Notes under the pieces: model-generated
The model's input: only the letters and a program-made list of their open reading frames with translations
What the model was told of the DNA's origin: nothing
Databases searched by the model: none
Translations under genes and position numbers: made by a program
NCBI GenBank assembly: GCA_900404475.1
Contig: OUQQ01000185.1
Location: 1 to 31,613 of the forward strand
Direction of reading: 5' to 3'
DNA from: Spongospora subterranea
Lineage: Eukaryota > Endomyxa > Phytomyxea > Plasmodiophorida > Plasmodiophoridae
Length of the DNA: 31,613 nucleotides
Part shown: piece after piece, positions 1 through 10,018 of the stretch
How the letters are laid out: each line of letters starts with the position of its first letter
Position numbering within the stretch: the stretch's first letter is position 1

Positions 1-1078
1 AGTGTACCTTATTGTGCGAGTGTCCAAGCATCTCGCGCGGTTGAACCGCGCGCGGTAGAAAAAAGCCACCGGACAGTGCGACAGTGCCGCGGCCTCTCAC
101 TGTGAAAAATCCTAAAAAGTCCCAAGTGATCAAAAAGTGATTGGAAGTTTTCAAATCAACTCCGCCGGAAGTATATTATCTGTTGGCCACACCAATTCCC
201 GATGATGCCCAGAGAATATACCGCGAATTCGGTGATCGCGCGTAGCTTTCAAGAATGTGTTTTGAGGAATCTCAAAGACATCGAGGGCGTGTCCACTAAA
301 AGTCTGGGCAATCATAATTTATTTACCTTCGGTTTCATTGTAACTTTGATTCGAGAAGGTTACAACTCCGATCCGGCGATAAAATACTCGGTCAAACGTC
401 GATCTACGGCAAACGTTCTCCAACGCTTGCCATTGGTGAGACCAGTAATGGTGCTAGACGAATACATATCGATCACGGATAAACGGGTTCATGATGGAGG
501 AACGTGTTTCGTTTCCTGCACATCCCAGGCTGATTCAAGTGCGGCCAATTTGAGACCATTGTCAGGGCATAGCTCGGTCAATTTTGAAAATATCATATGG
601 ATTCCAACAGATGCGGCGAACCTCAGCTTCGTTTGCTAGGTATTTCACATTCAGGGTATGCGGGTCATCGCGGAATGCCAGCGACTCGAAATGCGCTATA
701 AGGCCATTTTTTTTTGTAGCAAAAGGAACTCCTCCTAAAATTTGCAAAATTTATGAAAACTTGGAACAATTGCATTGGCCACCTTTGTTGCAGTGCGCTC
801 TTTGTTTCTTTCGAAACAGTGGTGTAAATTGGCCTTGGGTATCAAATACATGTTCTCCGATAATGTCTGTTTCGAGAAATACGTGGGCACACCGATCAGG
901 ATACACTCTCTGTGAGTATCTATTGATGAACCCAAATAGGTTGGAGTTCTGGCGCTGCGGCGGGATATATTTGATCTTCAGAAAAAGTTCCGAACCCCTT
1001 GGCGGTATAGATTATGGAACAACGCTCGCCAGATCCTGAAGATGCCGTTAGTGGTTGATTCTGAGCACGTCGATGGCA
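1..1078. other. Unassigned stretch without a recognisable gene
   Basis: The longest open frames are 202-639 (145 codons, plus) and 584-1039 (151 codons, plus). They overlap in different frames, and neither translation shows a domain, signal peptide or repeat that I recognise. No pair of short introns joined them into a convincing product. I treat the stretch as intergenic or decayed DNA. The first ORF, starting at the double ATG at 202, is the only one worth testing against transcripts. Confidence 0.4.
34..52. repeat. Short perfect GC-rich palindrome
   Basis: Nine bases (cgcgcggtt) are followed after one base by their exact reverse complement. It can form a small hairpin. Nothing around it indicates a role, and it may be chance in a GC-rich patch. 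Confidence 0.5.
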
Positions 1079-1288
1079 TCAAACTTTCGTGACATTGGTA
1101 CTACGCTGGATTGACGTCCGCCTGTTTCGATTCGATGAACGTCGGATCGAAAACCCAGATCGGATATGAAACCCTGCGTAGTACCAATGTCGCGAAAGTT
1201 TCAACGCGGAGAACTCTGATTCGTCGATCGCGCCGACTTTGAGCAGGGCGTTCAGCTCCTTCAGCTGATCGAAAAACGACTCCGACAT
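1079..1288 (-). CDS. Small ORF with an N-terminal charged helix, possible fragment
   Basis: Read from the ATG at 1286-1288, the first 30 residues form a charged amphipathic segment (core LKELNALLKVGAIDESEF). Its leucine and acidic spacing recalls the SHOCT-type short helical domain, though this is only a resemblance by eye. The frame then runs into the right arm of a short inverted repeat (1176-1201) and through its loop into the left arm, so the C-terminal half is probably not original coding sequence. It may be the 5' end of a gene or gag-like gene interrupted by the inverted duplication. An upstream in-frame ATG would extend it to 1357. Expression is unknown. Confidence 0.25.
   Translation of the reverse strand: MSESFFDQLKELNALLKVGAIDESEFSALKLSRHWYYAGFHIRSGFSIRRSSNRNRRTSIQRSTNVTKV
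1081..1201. repeat. Inverted repeat, 26-nt arms
   Basis: The left arm is 1081-1106 and the right arm 1176-1201. They are reverse complements at 25 of 26 positions, separated by a 69-nt loop. The right arm lies inside the small minus-strand ORF. No target-site duplication or transposase is visible, so it looks like a local inverted duplication or a short fold-back element. Confidence 0.8.
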
Positions 1289-1821
1289 GAAGCGGCAATG
1301 ACGTTCGACGTGCAATGGCCATTGTGTGGAGAACGAACTGCGCAGAAATATCCCCATAAAATCATTCTTTCAAGACTTCTTCGCTGACTTTGGGGGTGGG
1401 AATGTAGTGCTGAGAACTCGAGACTTTTAGCCAAACGGATCCGGGGTTGAGGGGTCTTACGGTCCCAACTCAGGGTTCGGGCCTTTGTATAAATAATCTT
1501 GTCACAGTTAATTACTGTATTTACCGTCTCGTGTTGAAATTGCCCATGCAACAACATTCGTTAGGAGATGACGGATTCACAGTGGCGTTTGCTGCTTTAC
1601 TCAAAGCTTTTTCTACACTCGCATCCATCCTGCAACCTTTTTGTACAAAACAACTCCTGCAGGCGTATCCCTCAATAATTTTTTCCATGGGGATTTGTTT
1701 AAAGCGGATCTTTAGAGAGACCGTCCGCGTCTGAAACCAGCGTTTTTGGTTAATTGACAACTGTGCTCTCCATCATGAACGCTGGAGTAAAATGGATTAT
1801 CATCTGGCTAAAAAAATGGGA
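1205..1821. other. Spacer, no gene seen
   Basis: Only short overlapping ORFs (for example 1447-1734 plus and 1521-1760 minus, which are antisense to each other) are present. None has a recognisable domain. Nothing else is supported before the tRNA gene. Confidence 0.5.
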
Positions 1822-1894
1822 TGCCTCGTATGTGATTCGAACACATGATCTCTCCCTTACTAAGGGAGCGCCTTGCCAACTTGGCCAACGAGGC
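1822..1894 (-). tRNA. tRNA-Thr, anticodon AGU
   Basis: On the minus strand the 73-nt sequence folds as a canonical cloverleaf. The 7-bp acceptor stem pairs GCCTCGT with ACGAGGC, followed by discriminator A. The D arm has GCC/GGC around AAGTTGGCAA, and the anticodon stem CTCCC/GGGAG encloses the loop TTAGTAA with anticodon AGT. The T arm pairs ATGTG with CACAT around TTCGAAT. Anticodon AGU (read as IGU) decodes threonine ACU/ACC. No intron is present and CCA is not encoded. An inverted copy of its 3' half lies 76 nt away (1971-2009). Confidence 0.95.
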
Positions 1895-1970
1895 CATAAC
1901 TGCTGCTGTCGATATTGATATCATATTTTGTAATTAAATACAGTGGAGCCTGTTAAACTTTCGGTGATTG

Positions 1971-2009
1971 AAGGGAGAGATCATGTGTTCGAATCACATG
2001 TACGAGGCA
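1971..2009 (+). pseudogene. Inverted fragment of the tRNA-Thr 3' half
   Basis: This repeats, on the opposite strand, the last 37 nt of the neighbouring tRNA (half of the anticodon stem, variable loop, T arm, acceptor 3' strand and discriminator). The only difference is a 2-nt insertion (gt) between the T stem and the acceptor strand. It lacks the D arm, anticodon and 5' acceptor strand, so it cannot make a tRNA. Confidence 0.9.
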
Positions 2010-2039
2010 AAACCTCAGCATCTATTTCAGGCAACGAGC

Positions 2040-2245
2040 GCGATTAGAACGAGGGGATCCCCATCGGAATATCTGCGCATTGTGGTAAAGAGTCCTTTAG
2101 GAGCGATATATAGTATTGAAGAAGTCTAAACTAGCTGTGTGTTAATATAAGAAAAATTTTTCATAAATACAAGTCTCCTCGGGACTAAAACCTCGAGTTC
2201 CCTGATCCTTGACTCATTGTCGTTGATCTGAGTGGTGTCACCACA
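2040..2245 (-). repeat. Possible 3' LTR remnant of the gypsy element
   Basis: On the minus strand, directly after the integrase coding end, an 8-nt purine tract (aaggagag, 2248-2255) is followed by TG and then tgtggtgacacc (from 2245 downward). This has the form of a polypurine tract next to the start of an LTR. I could not find a matching 5' LTR above 4820 or define the far end, so the LTR reading is inference. The stretch down to about 2040 contains no gene. Confidence 0.3.
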
Positions 2246-2323
2246 CACTCTCCTTAGTCCCGAAGCCGCACCTGGCTTAACGGACTCCACGACCCATCCT
2301 GGTCGTCATCGTCTTTGCTTGAT

Positions 2324-3421
2324 TCAAAATCTGCGGGATCGTAAGGCTCGAAGTCCATCTCTTCGTTGGAAATCGTCCCTGTCGACATCGCTGCCGCATA
2401 GTACTGCCTCCTCCGCACCTTCCGTACCAACGGTTGCATCGTCATCCATGCGTACGGGTACAATCTGGTCGACGTTGAACGACGCCTCTTTCCCAGTAGT
2501 TACGTGCCGAAGTCGGTAGGTGTCGGTCGCGTTATCGTGCCTGCCAAGTACCCTCCAAGGTCCCGTTAAGCGGGGTAGGAATCTCCTGAATTGCCGTTCC
2601 TCCAATACTGGCGCCGATGCCACTTGCGTCACCCAGACCAACTGACCCACGTCCAGGATCACATCCATCCTGCCGTTGTTGTAACGATCTTTCGCAGCTC
2701 GATACACTTCCGCCGCCGTTTGCTCAGAGACTCCAAGCTGCACGAAGACTTCGTCGAAGACGCTCCAGATATTCACGCTGCGCCATGGGAGCTGCCTTTG
2801 GAATCCACACATTGTAGCTGCTGGGCAACCTCAGGCCTCGTCCGAACTCTAGGAAGTGCGGTGTCTGTCCCGTTGTCCGACACACGCCTTGGCAATATGC
2901 AAATTTCAGATAAGTGAGAACGCCATCCCACCGGTTCTGCTCGTCCGGTGCTAACGTTCACAAAAACGCGTTCAGGTATCGATGCGGTCTTTCCGCCATT
3001 CCATTGGCCTTTGCCCGGTAGGCCACGGTCATCGACAGTTGGATACCCAGCGCTTCGCACATCGCTGTCCAAAGTTCATTCCGCCAGGACGTGCTACGAT
3101 CTGCCACCAGTTTCAGGGGAAAAGCCTTTCGTCAGAAAATACTCCTGTAATCAATGCCTCCGCCGATTCCGTGGCTGACAACGACTTGACCGGTACGAAA
3201 ATCGTCGCGTGCGTAAATCGACAGTCGCTGACAAGACAGGCTTGCAGCCTCGCGCTGTTGTTGGCAGATTGACGACATTCAATGTGCACGACCTGCCACG
3301 GTTCTTTTGCTATCCCTTCTTCGAACGTCTGCCGTCTCCCTTGCCTGGCGCTGACTGTCGTCTTGGCTTGCTGACAGGCCAAACAATTATTGCGAACGTT
3401 CCGCGCCGCGTCGCGTGACAA
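2324..3421 (-). pseudogene. Integrase fragment (gypsy element)
   Basis: 3421-3113 carries the CxxC half of the zinc-binding domain (NNCLACQQAKT) and the start of the catalytic core (PWQVVHIE). Glu stands where the first catalytic Asp is expected. After a frame change near 3070 the motif AYRAKANGMAERPHRYLNAF appears, corresponding to the late-core AYHPQ-x-G-x-AER segment. 2812-2324 holds the C-terminal domain, with GPWRVLGR and YRLRHVTTGKE, ending in an acidic tail. Confidence 0.88.
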
Positions 3422-3553
3422 GTTGGGCCTTTACCGGTATGCAAACCTGGAATGTTGCGGTGCGTTTGCCCTGACTTGGCCGTACTCGAACCAACACCCC
3501 GTTCTCATCCAGAACAAAGTTCCGCCTCGCGTGGTCCGACTCAGGTTGGCCGT

Positions 3554-4320
3554 TCACCTTTGCGTCGATGAGTGGCCGCCACGTCTCGTCCTCCCTTTGG
3601 TGCTGGCGTAGTGCGACTGGGGACCGATCCGTCGCCTCAATGTTGTTGATTGCCCAGCTGACGTCAATGATATCGTCCTCACTATCGTCCTGCGTGATTT
3701 CATTGACCAGCGGATCCCTGCCTCATGAGTATATCCCTCTTCCCGGCTCAGCGCGTCTGCATTAGTATTTTCCACGTCCGGCTTGTACCTCAGTGTGTAG
3801 TGGAAGCCCTCCATTGCCTCCCAGATGCGGTTGAGTTAAGCGTCATCGTTCTCTTTACGCAAAAACTCCAACGGCTGTCCTTCCAAGAAACAACGCCACT
3901 TCTTTGACGCTCTTGGGATTGCCACGGCTTCGCCTCTTCTTGCCGCATAGTGCCGTTCGTTTCAACATACTTTTTAGATAGGTATGCTATCGAATGCTCG
4001 CGTCCTGCTTCATCGCGTTGGCTTAAGACCGCGCCCATTGCAGTACTTGAATAATCTGTCTGCACGATGAAGGGACGATTGAATCAGGATGGGCCAGAAT
4101 CGGTTGCCGTCAACCGCCGTCGAAGCTCTTCAAACGCGACTTGGTGGTCCTTCTCCCACCGCCATTCGGCCGCTTTTGCCGTCATAGTTGTCAGCGGTGC
4201 CGACACTCCTGCGAAATCGCGAATGAAGTGGTGGTAATACCCTGCCAATCCTAACAAGGTTTTCAACTCCTTCTTTTTTCTTCTTGTCCCTGGGAATTGG
4301 GTACGACGCCACTGCCTCAA
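3554..4320 (-). pseudogene. RT connection and RNase H fragment (gypsy element)
   Basis: 4320-4084 encodes the RT connection segment (LLGLAGYYHHFIRDFAGVSA, then W-x-W and a HQ-x-AFEEL motif). 4065-3790, in another frame, begins RNase H with the first catalytic Asp in QTDYSSTAMGAVLSQ and IAYLSKK. 3814-3554 holds the domain end YTLRYKPDVENTNADALSR. The central part between these pieces is frame-broken. All motifs are characteristic of Ty3/gypsy pol. Confidence 0.88.
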
Positions 4321-4818
4321 TCAGTCGCCGGTCGGGCCTGATGCCCTCGCCGTCAATCCTATGACCCAAATAAATCACCTCTTTCTGAAACAGGTGGGTC
4401 TTCGCCGGATTAACCATCAGGTTGTGTTCCGAAGCCGCTCGAAAGCCCTGGTCAACTTGTCTAAGTGAGACTCGATGTCCGCCGAGAATATCATCACGTC
4501 GTCCATGTAGACCAGACAATCTACATAATTCATTCCGGCCAGAACCTTCCCCATCATCCGACAATATGTTGCTGGTGCGCATCTTAGTCCACACGGCATC
4601 GAGTATTTTTCCCCCGAAAAGCATTGTTGTTTTTCTTCAGGTATTTTCCGTGAACCGTGTCGTACTCCCATGGGGATGATCACCCCCACAACTTCGGCAG
4701 CTAATATCGTGCCAAGCCCTCCACTCGTCCTTCCGCTTCGCAAGTGTGTCAAGTGTTCCTTCAGTATCGCCTTCACCACGCCCTCAGTTGATATCGTGTC
4801 ACTATCTTTGAGATTCAT
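4130..4818 (-). pseudogene. Reverse transcriptase fragment (gypsy element)
   Basis: The frame from 4818 gives the palm region, with MPCGL-x3-APATY and the catalytic box YMDDVMIF, where two Asp bind metal. After a frame change near 4430 it continues as MVNPAKTHLF and YLGHRI, the standard palm-to-thumb motifs. A second frame change falls in the A/G-rich run near 4270. The fingers subdomain is missing or scrambled: 4620-4818 translates but does not match the usual N-terminal motifs. Confidence 0.9.
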
Positions 4819-4820
4819 CG

Positions 4821-5314
4821 ACTTCGTGCAGGTTCAGCGCCCCTCACATGTGTCTCTCGCTTCACACCCTTGCCGGGTACTGTACCGGTGACACGCGTCC
4901 AAAAGAAGACGACTGCAGACTGCAGTGCATTCGGGTGTACATACTGTAAGTTGACGTTACACTGAACACGAAAACTCCGCCGTGTCCATTTGGTGTACAC
5001 AGCACAGTGCCTGCTGTTACCCCATCATTGGAATCATTCGTGTTCAAAGACCAATAATTACCAGATTGGGGCAGCGTTCGACTGGATATCGAAAAGGGCG
5101 ATTATTCAGGGTCTCAACAGACGATACCGATATCCGGGTATACCTGAATCGACGGAGTACAAGTCAACCGATCTATTTTTCCTATTTCGCGTATACAGTA
5201 CCGTGGCGAAATTCAACTTTAAATTGTGGTTTCGAACACATTCCGGTTTCTGGAAAGATTCGGAACTGGAGACACGCGCTCTGTCGTCATCATAATATCC
5301 TGCCATAAAAAATT
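4821..5314. other. Spacer upstream of the flippase gene
   Basis: Only short overlapping ORFs on both strands are present (for example 4982-5308 and 4990-5295 plus, antisense to 5106-5306), with no recognisable product. The promoter of the flippase should lie here, but I see no TATA box or other element that I can assign. Confidence 0.4.
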
Positions 5315-8300
5315 ATGTCTGCGACACCTGTTAGAGTGTCGCCAGTGATCCCCGAAGGAAACGCTGGCCAAAGCGTTTTAAATGAAGGCGAGCGTGTAAT
5401 TTACTGTTCCCAGCCATCGAAAAACGTTCAATATCCTGACAATTCTCTCCGGACTACCAAATATACGCTATTGACATTTCTGCCGAAGAATTTGCTAGAG
5501 CAGTTTAGCAGACACATCAATCGATATTTTCTGTTGATAGCTTGCCTCCAACTATTTTCAATAATCACTCCTGTCAGCCCAGGTCTGTGGCTTTCCTGTT
5601 GTTTCCAGACTTTGTGCGAAACTGATGTCACGTTCAGTGACAACTTGGGCTCCTTTGATCGCTGTGTTCGGATTGAGTGCGGCCAAGGAATTGCTCGACG
5701 ATTTGGGAAGAGCCAAACAAGATAAAGAGGCAAACGAAAAACTGTACAAGGTGAGAGCCCCCTGAATGGCTTTTTGTGTATCCGGGTTTTCAGCAAACGT
5801 CGCAGGTTTTTAGGGACGGTTGCCTTCTTGACGTCAAATCGCGGGATATCCGTGTAGGTGATATAATCAAGTTGCATGATGGCGAACAGGTCACAACATT
5901 CAATTGGTAGAAACACATTGTAACCTTCGAGGCTCACAGGTTCCTTGTGATGTTTGCATTTTGCAAAGCTCTTCACCAGATGGCGCCTGCATGGTACAGA
6001 CAATGAATCTTGACGGCGAGACTACTCTCAAAATTCGAATGGCCGTTCCAAGTTTACAGGTTTTCCAAATTACAGATTGTACCTTCGTTCGCCCTGATAG
6101 TTGGTTGTCCTGCTGTCAGAAACTGCCTGCCCAGGAGATTGAAAATTACAAAGGCGTGATCACCTGTGGTCTACCTGACGCTTCTGTATATCGCTTTGAT
6201 TCTCGTATTGGAAGCACATCTTTGTCAGGTAGTCAACTTATTCAACAGGTTAGCCGAAAACGTCCTGGCCGTCGTCCTATAAATCCTCCGTTCTGCATAT
6301 AGACGACGACAATCAAAAACACAACCTTTATTTATGGAGCTACTGTCTACACGGGATCGGACACAAAGTTCGCACAGAACCGGGGTATCCGCAACCGGTT
6401 TGCATGCTAATTCTGCTTTGACATGGATTTTAGGAGCTATTCTTGTGAAATGGACTAAAAGCGACGCCTTTATCAACAAGGTTGCTATTGCTTTGTTCTT
6501 ATTCCAGATTATGCTTGTCGTAAGTGTTTGATGAGTCCGTAAACCGTTCCTGATTTTCGGGTTATAGATTATTTTCGGAACTGTTGGTAACGTTTGGGAA
6601 GCCACGGCGGGTTCAAACCACCCGTATCTAGGGTATAAAATTGACGCCCCAGACTCCACCTTCGCTCGCATATTGCTGATTTTTATCATTCCGCTTCGCT
6701 TTCTGCTGCTAAATAGCACGATCATCCCAATTTCGTTGAAAGTAACAGCGACATATTGTTTCGCGTAAACGTATGAACGTGCTGGTGTAGGTCACCCTTG
6801 ATGTCTGCAAGTTCTACTACGCTAAGTTTATCGGATGGGACCATAAGTTGTTTTTAGAAGATGACGTTGATCATGTATTCATTGCCGGAAATGCGTATCG
6901 AATGGTTTTGACGTTGGTTACAGGAATCCAGTTATTTCGAGCTTCAACCTGCCCGGGCCAACAATTCTGCAATCAGCGAAGATTTAGGACAAATACAATA
7001 TGTTTTGACAGACAAAACTGGTACACTTACCGAAAATGAAATGGTGTTTCGGAAAGTACGGGGATCGATTCACAGGCTTGTTGGAAAGCTCAGTTTTGAT
7101 GATACTGTTTAGTGCTCGATAAAAGGCACACTGTTTTCTGAACGAGATTGCGGTGCTGGCGGACGTCTGTTTATGGCTGGAGAGCACAATGAGTCCAGTG
7201 TGACATTAGATTTTTTGCGGAACCTGGCGCTGAACAGCACTGCTGTACCGGCTCGCGACGCCAACCAGCGAATTGTGTATATTCAGTTCTCACGCAAATT
7301 CAATTACTTCATTGACAATGTGATTCGCTCAGATACAAAAGCAGTTCTCCAGACGAGGAATCGCTCGTTGATGCGGCTGCGCAACTAGGTGTCCAACTAA
7401 TATCTCGTCAAGGGCCCCTGATCGAATTGCTGGTTCATGGACATACTGAGTTTTATGTCGTTCGTCAAGAATTGTCCTTCACCAGCGAAAGGCGTCGCAT
7501 GTCTGTTGTCGTACAAGATCGCGCTACAAATAAGTTAATTTTGTATTGCAAAGGTTGGGGAATTGTTGAGGGAATATATGCCGCGTGGCTGATCCTTGAC
7601 GCAGGCGGAGATGACGTGATAATGGAAAGAGTCGTGAACCATTCTGCAGATGATCAATTAACGATTGCGCATTTGAACTCGTTTGCTGGTGAAGGCCTTC
7701 GAACGCTTGCTTTTGCGCAGAAAACGGTAATTTTGCGAATTTGTGAGAAGTAACTCAATAATGATATGCATCAATCAAAGCTGGATTCGGCAAAATATGC
7801 TGCTTGGGTGGAAAAGTTTAATGTGGCCAACACCGCTGTAGACAACAGAGAGGTGGATTTTTTTTAAAGCAGCCCTGTCGTCTGAATAATTATACTACTG
7901 TAGGATGCTTTGGCCCTTGTTTACGAAGAACTCGAACAAGGGCTTGGACTCATTGGTGCATCTGCTATTGAGGATCGTCTGCAGAAAGGTTTATTTATTG
8001 TCAGATAACTAGCAGTTAAAGTCATTCGTGAATTAGATGTTCCTGAAACGATCCAGAGTCTTCGGGCCGGTGGGGTTAAGTTTTGGATGCTTACTGGGGA
8101 CAAATTCAGTACAGCTCTTCAAATTGCCACGTCATGTAACCTGAAGGTGGATTCCATATGGCAATTATCGATATGTTTGTTTATTCCGTTTTCTAGTCGT
8201 CGCTGTCGGAAAATAGCGTCTTACTAGAAATCAACTCTTTCAACGAGGCTGATGTGAGTAACGAACTCAGTTCTCATCGTCAAATCCTAGAAACACATCG

Positions 8301-9927
8301 TGAGACGCGGGATATTTGTATCATCCTTCGCGGTGCGTCCTTAACCGCAGCAATGAGCATGAGGAATCAAACAAGGTTTTTGGAGCTCTGCATGTCCGCC
8401 AGTTCGGTGATTTGTTGTCGTTTCTCTCCTCGCCAAAAAGCACAGGTCGCCAGATTTGGGTATCGTTCTTTTCTATTGACGTTGACTCTTGATGTCAGGT
8501 GGTTAAAATGGTTAAAGATGCGGGATTAATGACCCTTGCAATTGGGGACGGTGGTAATGATGTCAGCATGATCATGGAAGCTCATGTTGGGGTTGGTATT
8601 CGTGGCAAAGAAGGTCTGCAGGCTGCTCGCGCGTCAGATTTCCAGGTTGGAGTATTCCGAATTGGTCTCAGTTGTTCTTAAATTAATATAGGTGAACCAC
8701 TTCCGCTCGTTAAAACCGTTGTTGCTTGTTCATGGACGTCAGTCATATTTAAGGACCAGTCTAGTATAATTCTATCGTGTCACCTTTTACTGGGCAATTA
8801 AAAGCGTGCTCTCACTAGGTGGCCCAATATTCGTTCTTCAAGTCTTTTGAGTTTTGCTTTATTCAGATCGCGTTTGGTTTTAGTAGCGGATTCTCCGGTG
8901 AGTTCCCCGATATAGTTAGTACACATCGTAAATATGATTTGCGTTGCATGCAGGCAGCGCCTTGTTCAATTCTGCATGCATCGCAGCTTACAATGCCCTA
9001 CTATTTATTCCTATTTTGACTTTCATCCTCGATCAAGACCTGAGCAGCGAACAGGTACACTGATTCTTCGTATGAGGTTATTGCCAACATAGCTTTCTCA
9101 GGCGCTCCGTTTCCCGGAAGCTTACCTCGATTGCCAAACAGGACGGCATTTTACATGGAGAACGTATGTCATTTGGATGATCAGAGCTTTCTTTCAAGCT
9201 ATTGTTGTATATCTTCTATCGATTGCAATGTAATGAGAGCATTTTTTTAAACTTGGGTTGAATCTGATTTTCGGCTTTAGTTACGACGTTGGGTTCCTGC
9301 ATCATCAAAATGGTGACCCTGCTGGTCTCGAAGCTCTTGGCCTTCTGGCATTTTTTTCTTTTCTATTAATCCAAGTAAGTTCAAGTGCCGTTCCGAAGTC
9401 GTAAATGACACTATATGCTCCGTTCAACAGTCTCTAACAATGATTCTCGAACAAAATTATGTCACCTTATTGCACCTGATGGGCATTATTGGTTTCCATT
9501 TTTTCGGTATGACTCAGAGATTACAATAGTGCGTTGCTGACAATCATGGTAATTAGGGATGGCATTGCTTTACGCATGTTCAACGTCTGTGGCGTTCGAC
9601 TCGCTAATCGGTCTTGGTTCAGTGGAGTTTGTATTTACGGATCCCGTCTTTTGGGCGGCTCAGATTCTCATTACAGCATGTGCCATATTGCCAGTCATGG
9701 CTGTTCAGGTTATCCATCCTAAAACACTTTTTGTTCCACTTGACATACACAATTATAACGACAGCACTGCTAACGACAGTGATACTGAACGTTAGCTGGT
9801 TATTTTTTTTGCGCCTTCATACGCTAAATCGTTATTTTGTCTTATAGTCGATAGTACACCAATTCTGTCCAGACCGGTCGTTCGAAATGCGACAGGAATT
9901 GCTAGCGCAAGCCGTAGCGGAGGATAA
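5315..9927 (+). CDS. P4-type ATPase, phospholipid flippase (26 exons)
   Basis: Moves aminophospholipids from the outer to the cytosolic leaflet. Spliced model of about 1117 residues; exons 5315-5582, 5638-5750, 5794-5889, 5940-6059, 6120-6248, 6303-6384, 6434-6519, 6568-6741, 6791-6894, 6932-7055, 7113-7276, 7333-7553, 7605-7726, 7781-7852, 7904-7988, 8022-8146, 8197-8445, 8499-8645, 8692-8763, 8819-8897, 8954-9054, 9093-9229, 9281-9374, 9431-9506, 9557-9790, 9848-9927. In order: the N-terminal [16 protein letters not shown] segment, actuator motif LDGETTLK, M4 PISL, phosphorylation site DKTGT, nucleotide-domain SSPDE and KGGDD, TGDK, the hinge GDGGNDVSM, then the M5-M10 block ([25 protein letters not shown]). 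PISL and DGET mark it as P4. KGGDD and GDGGND differ slightly from the usual KGAD and GDGAND. Frame closes throughout. If 9709-9847 were one intron, the stop would fall at 9953-9955 instead. It probably pairs with a CDC50-type subunit, not seen here. Confidence 0.97.
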
Positions 9928-10018
9928 CACTGTTTCAGGAGATAACATTCAATGACCAAAAACAAAAACTATATTCATGAAGATTAATCCCGGCCAAAAT
10001 GATTTATACTCTTAAATA

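Larger units (their letters stand above)
2236..4820 (-). mobile_element. Degenerate, 5'-truncated Ty3/gypsy-type LTR retrotransposon
   Basis: Reading the minus strand downward, the order is reverse transcriptase (YMDD), connection domain, RNase H, integrase zinc-binding and core, then an integrase C-terminal domain. This is the gene order of Ty3/gypsy (Metaviridae-type) elements. At least five frame changes and missing stretches separate the pieces. The N-terminal part of reverse transcriptase, the protease and gag are absent above about 4820. No 5' LTR was found. The element is dead as it stands. It lies about 500 bp upstream of the flippase gene, in opposite orientation. Confidence 0.9.

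Noticed and set aside
202..1039. Two overlapping plus-strand ORFs as genes
   Set aside because: No domain, no codon or motif support, and their frames conflict over 584-639.
4821..5300. A 5' LTR for the gypsy element
   Set aside because: No sequence here repeats the presumed LTR at 2040-2245, and no primer-binding site is recognisable.
9709..9847. A single 139-nt last intron in the flippase gene
   Set aside because: The first 82 nt are open in frame, and a donor at 9791 gives a 57-nt intron like all the others. Kept only as an alternative.
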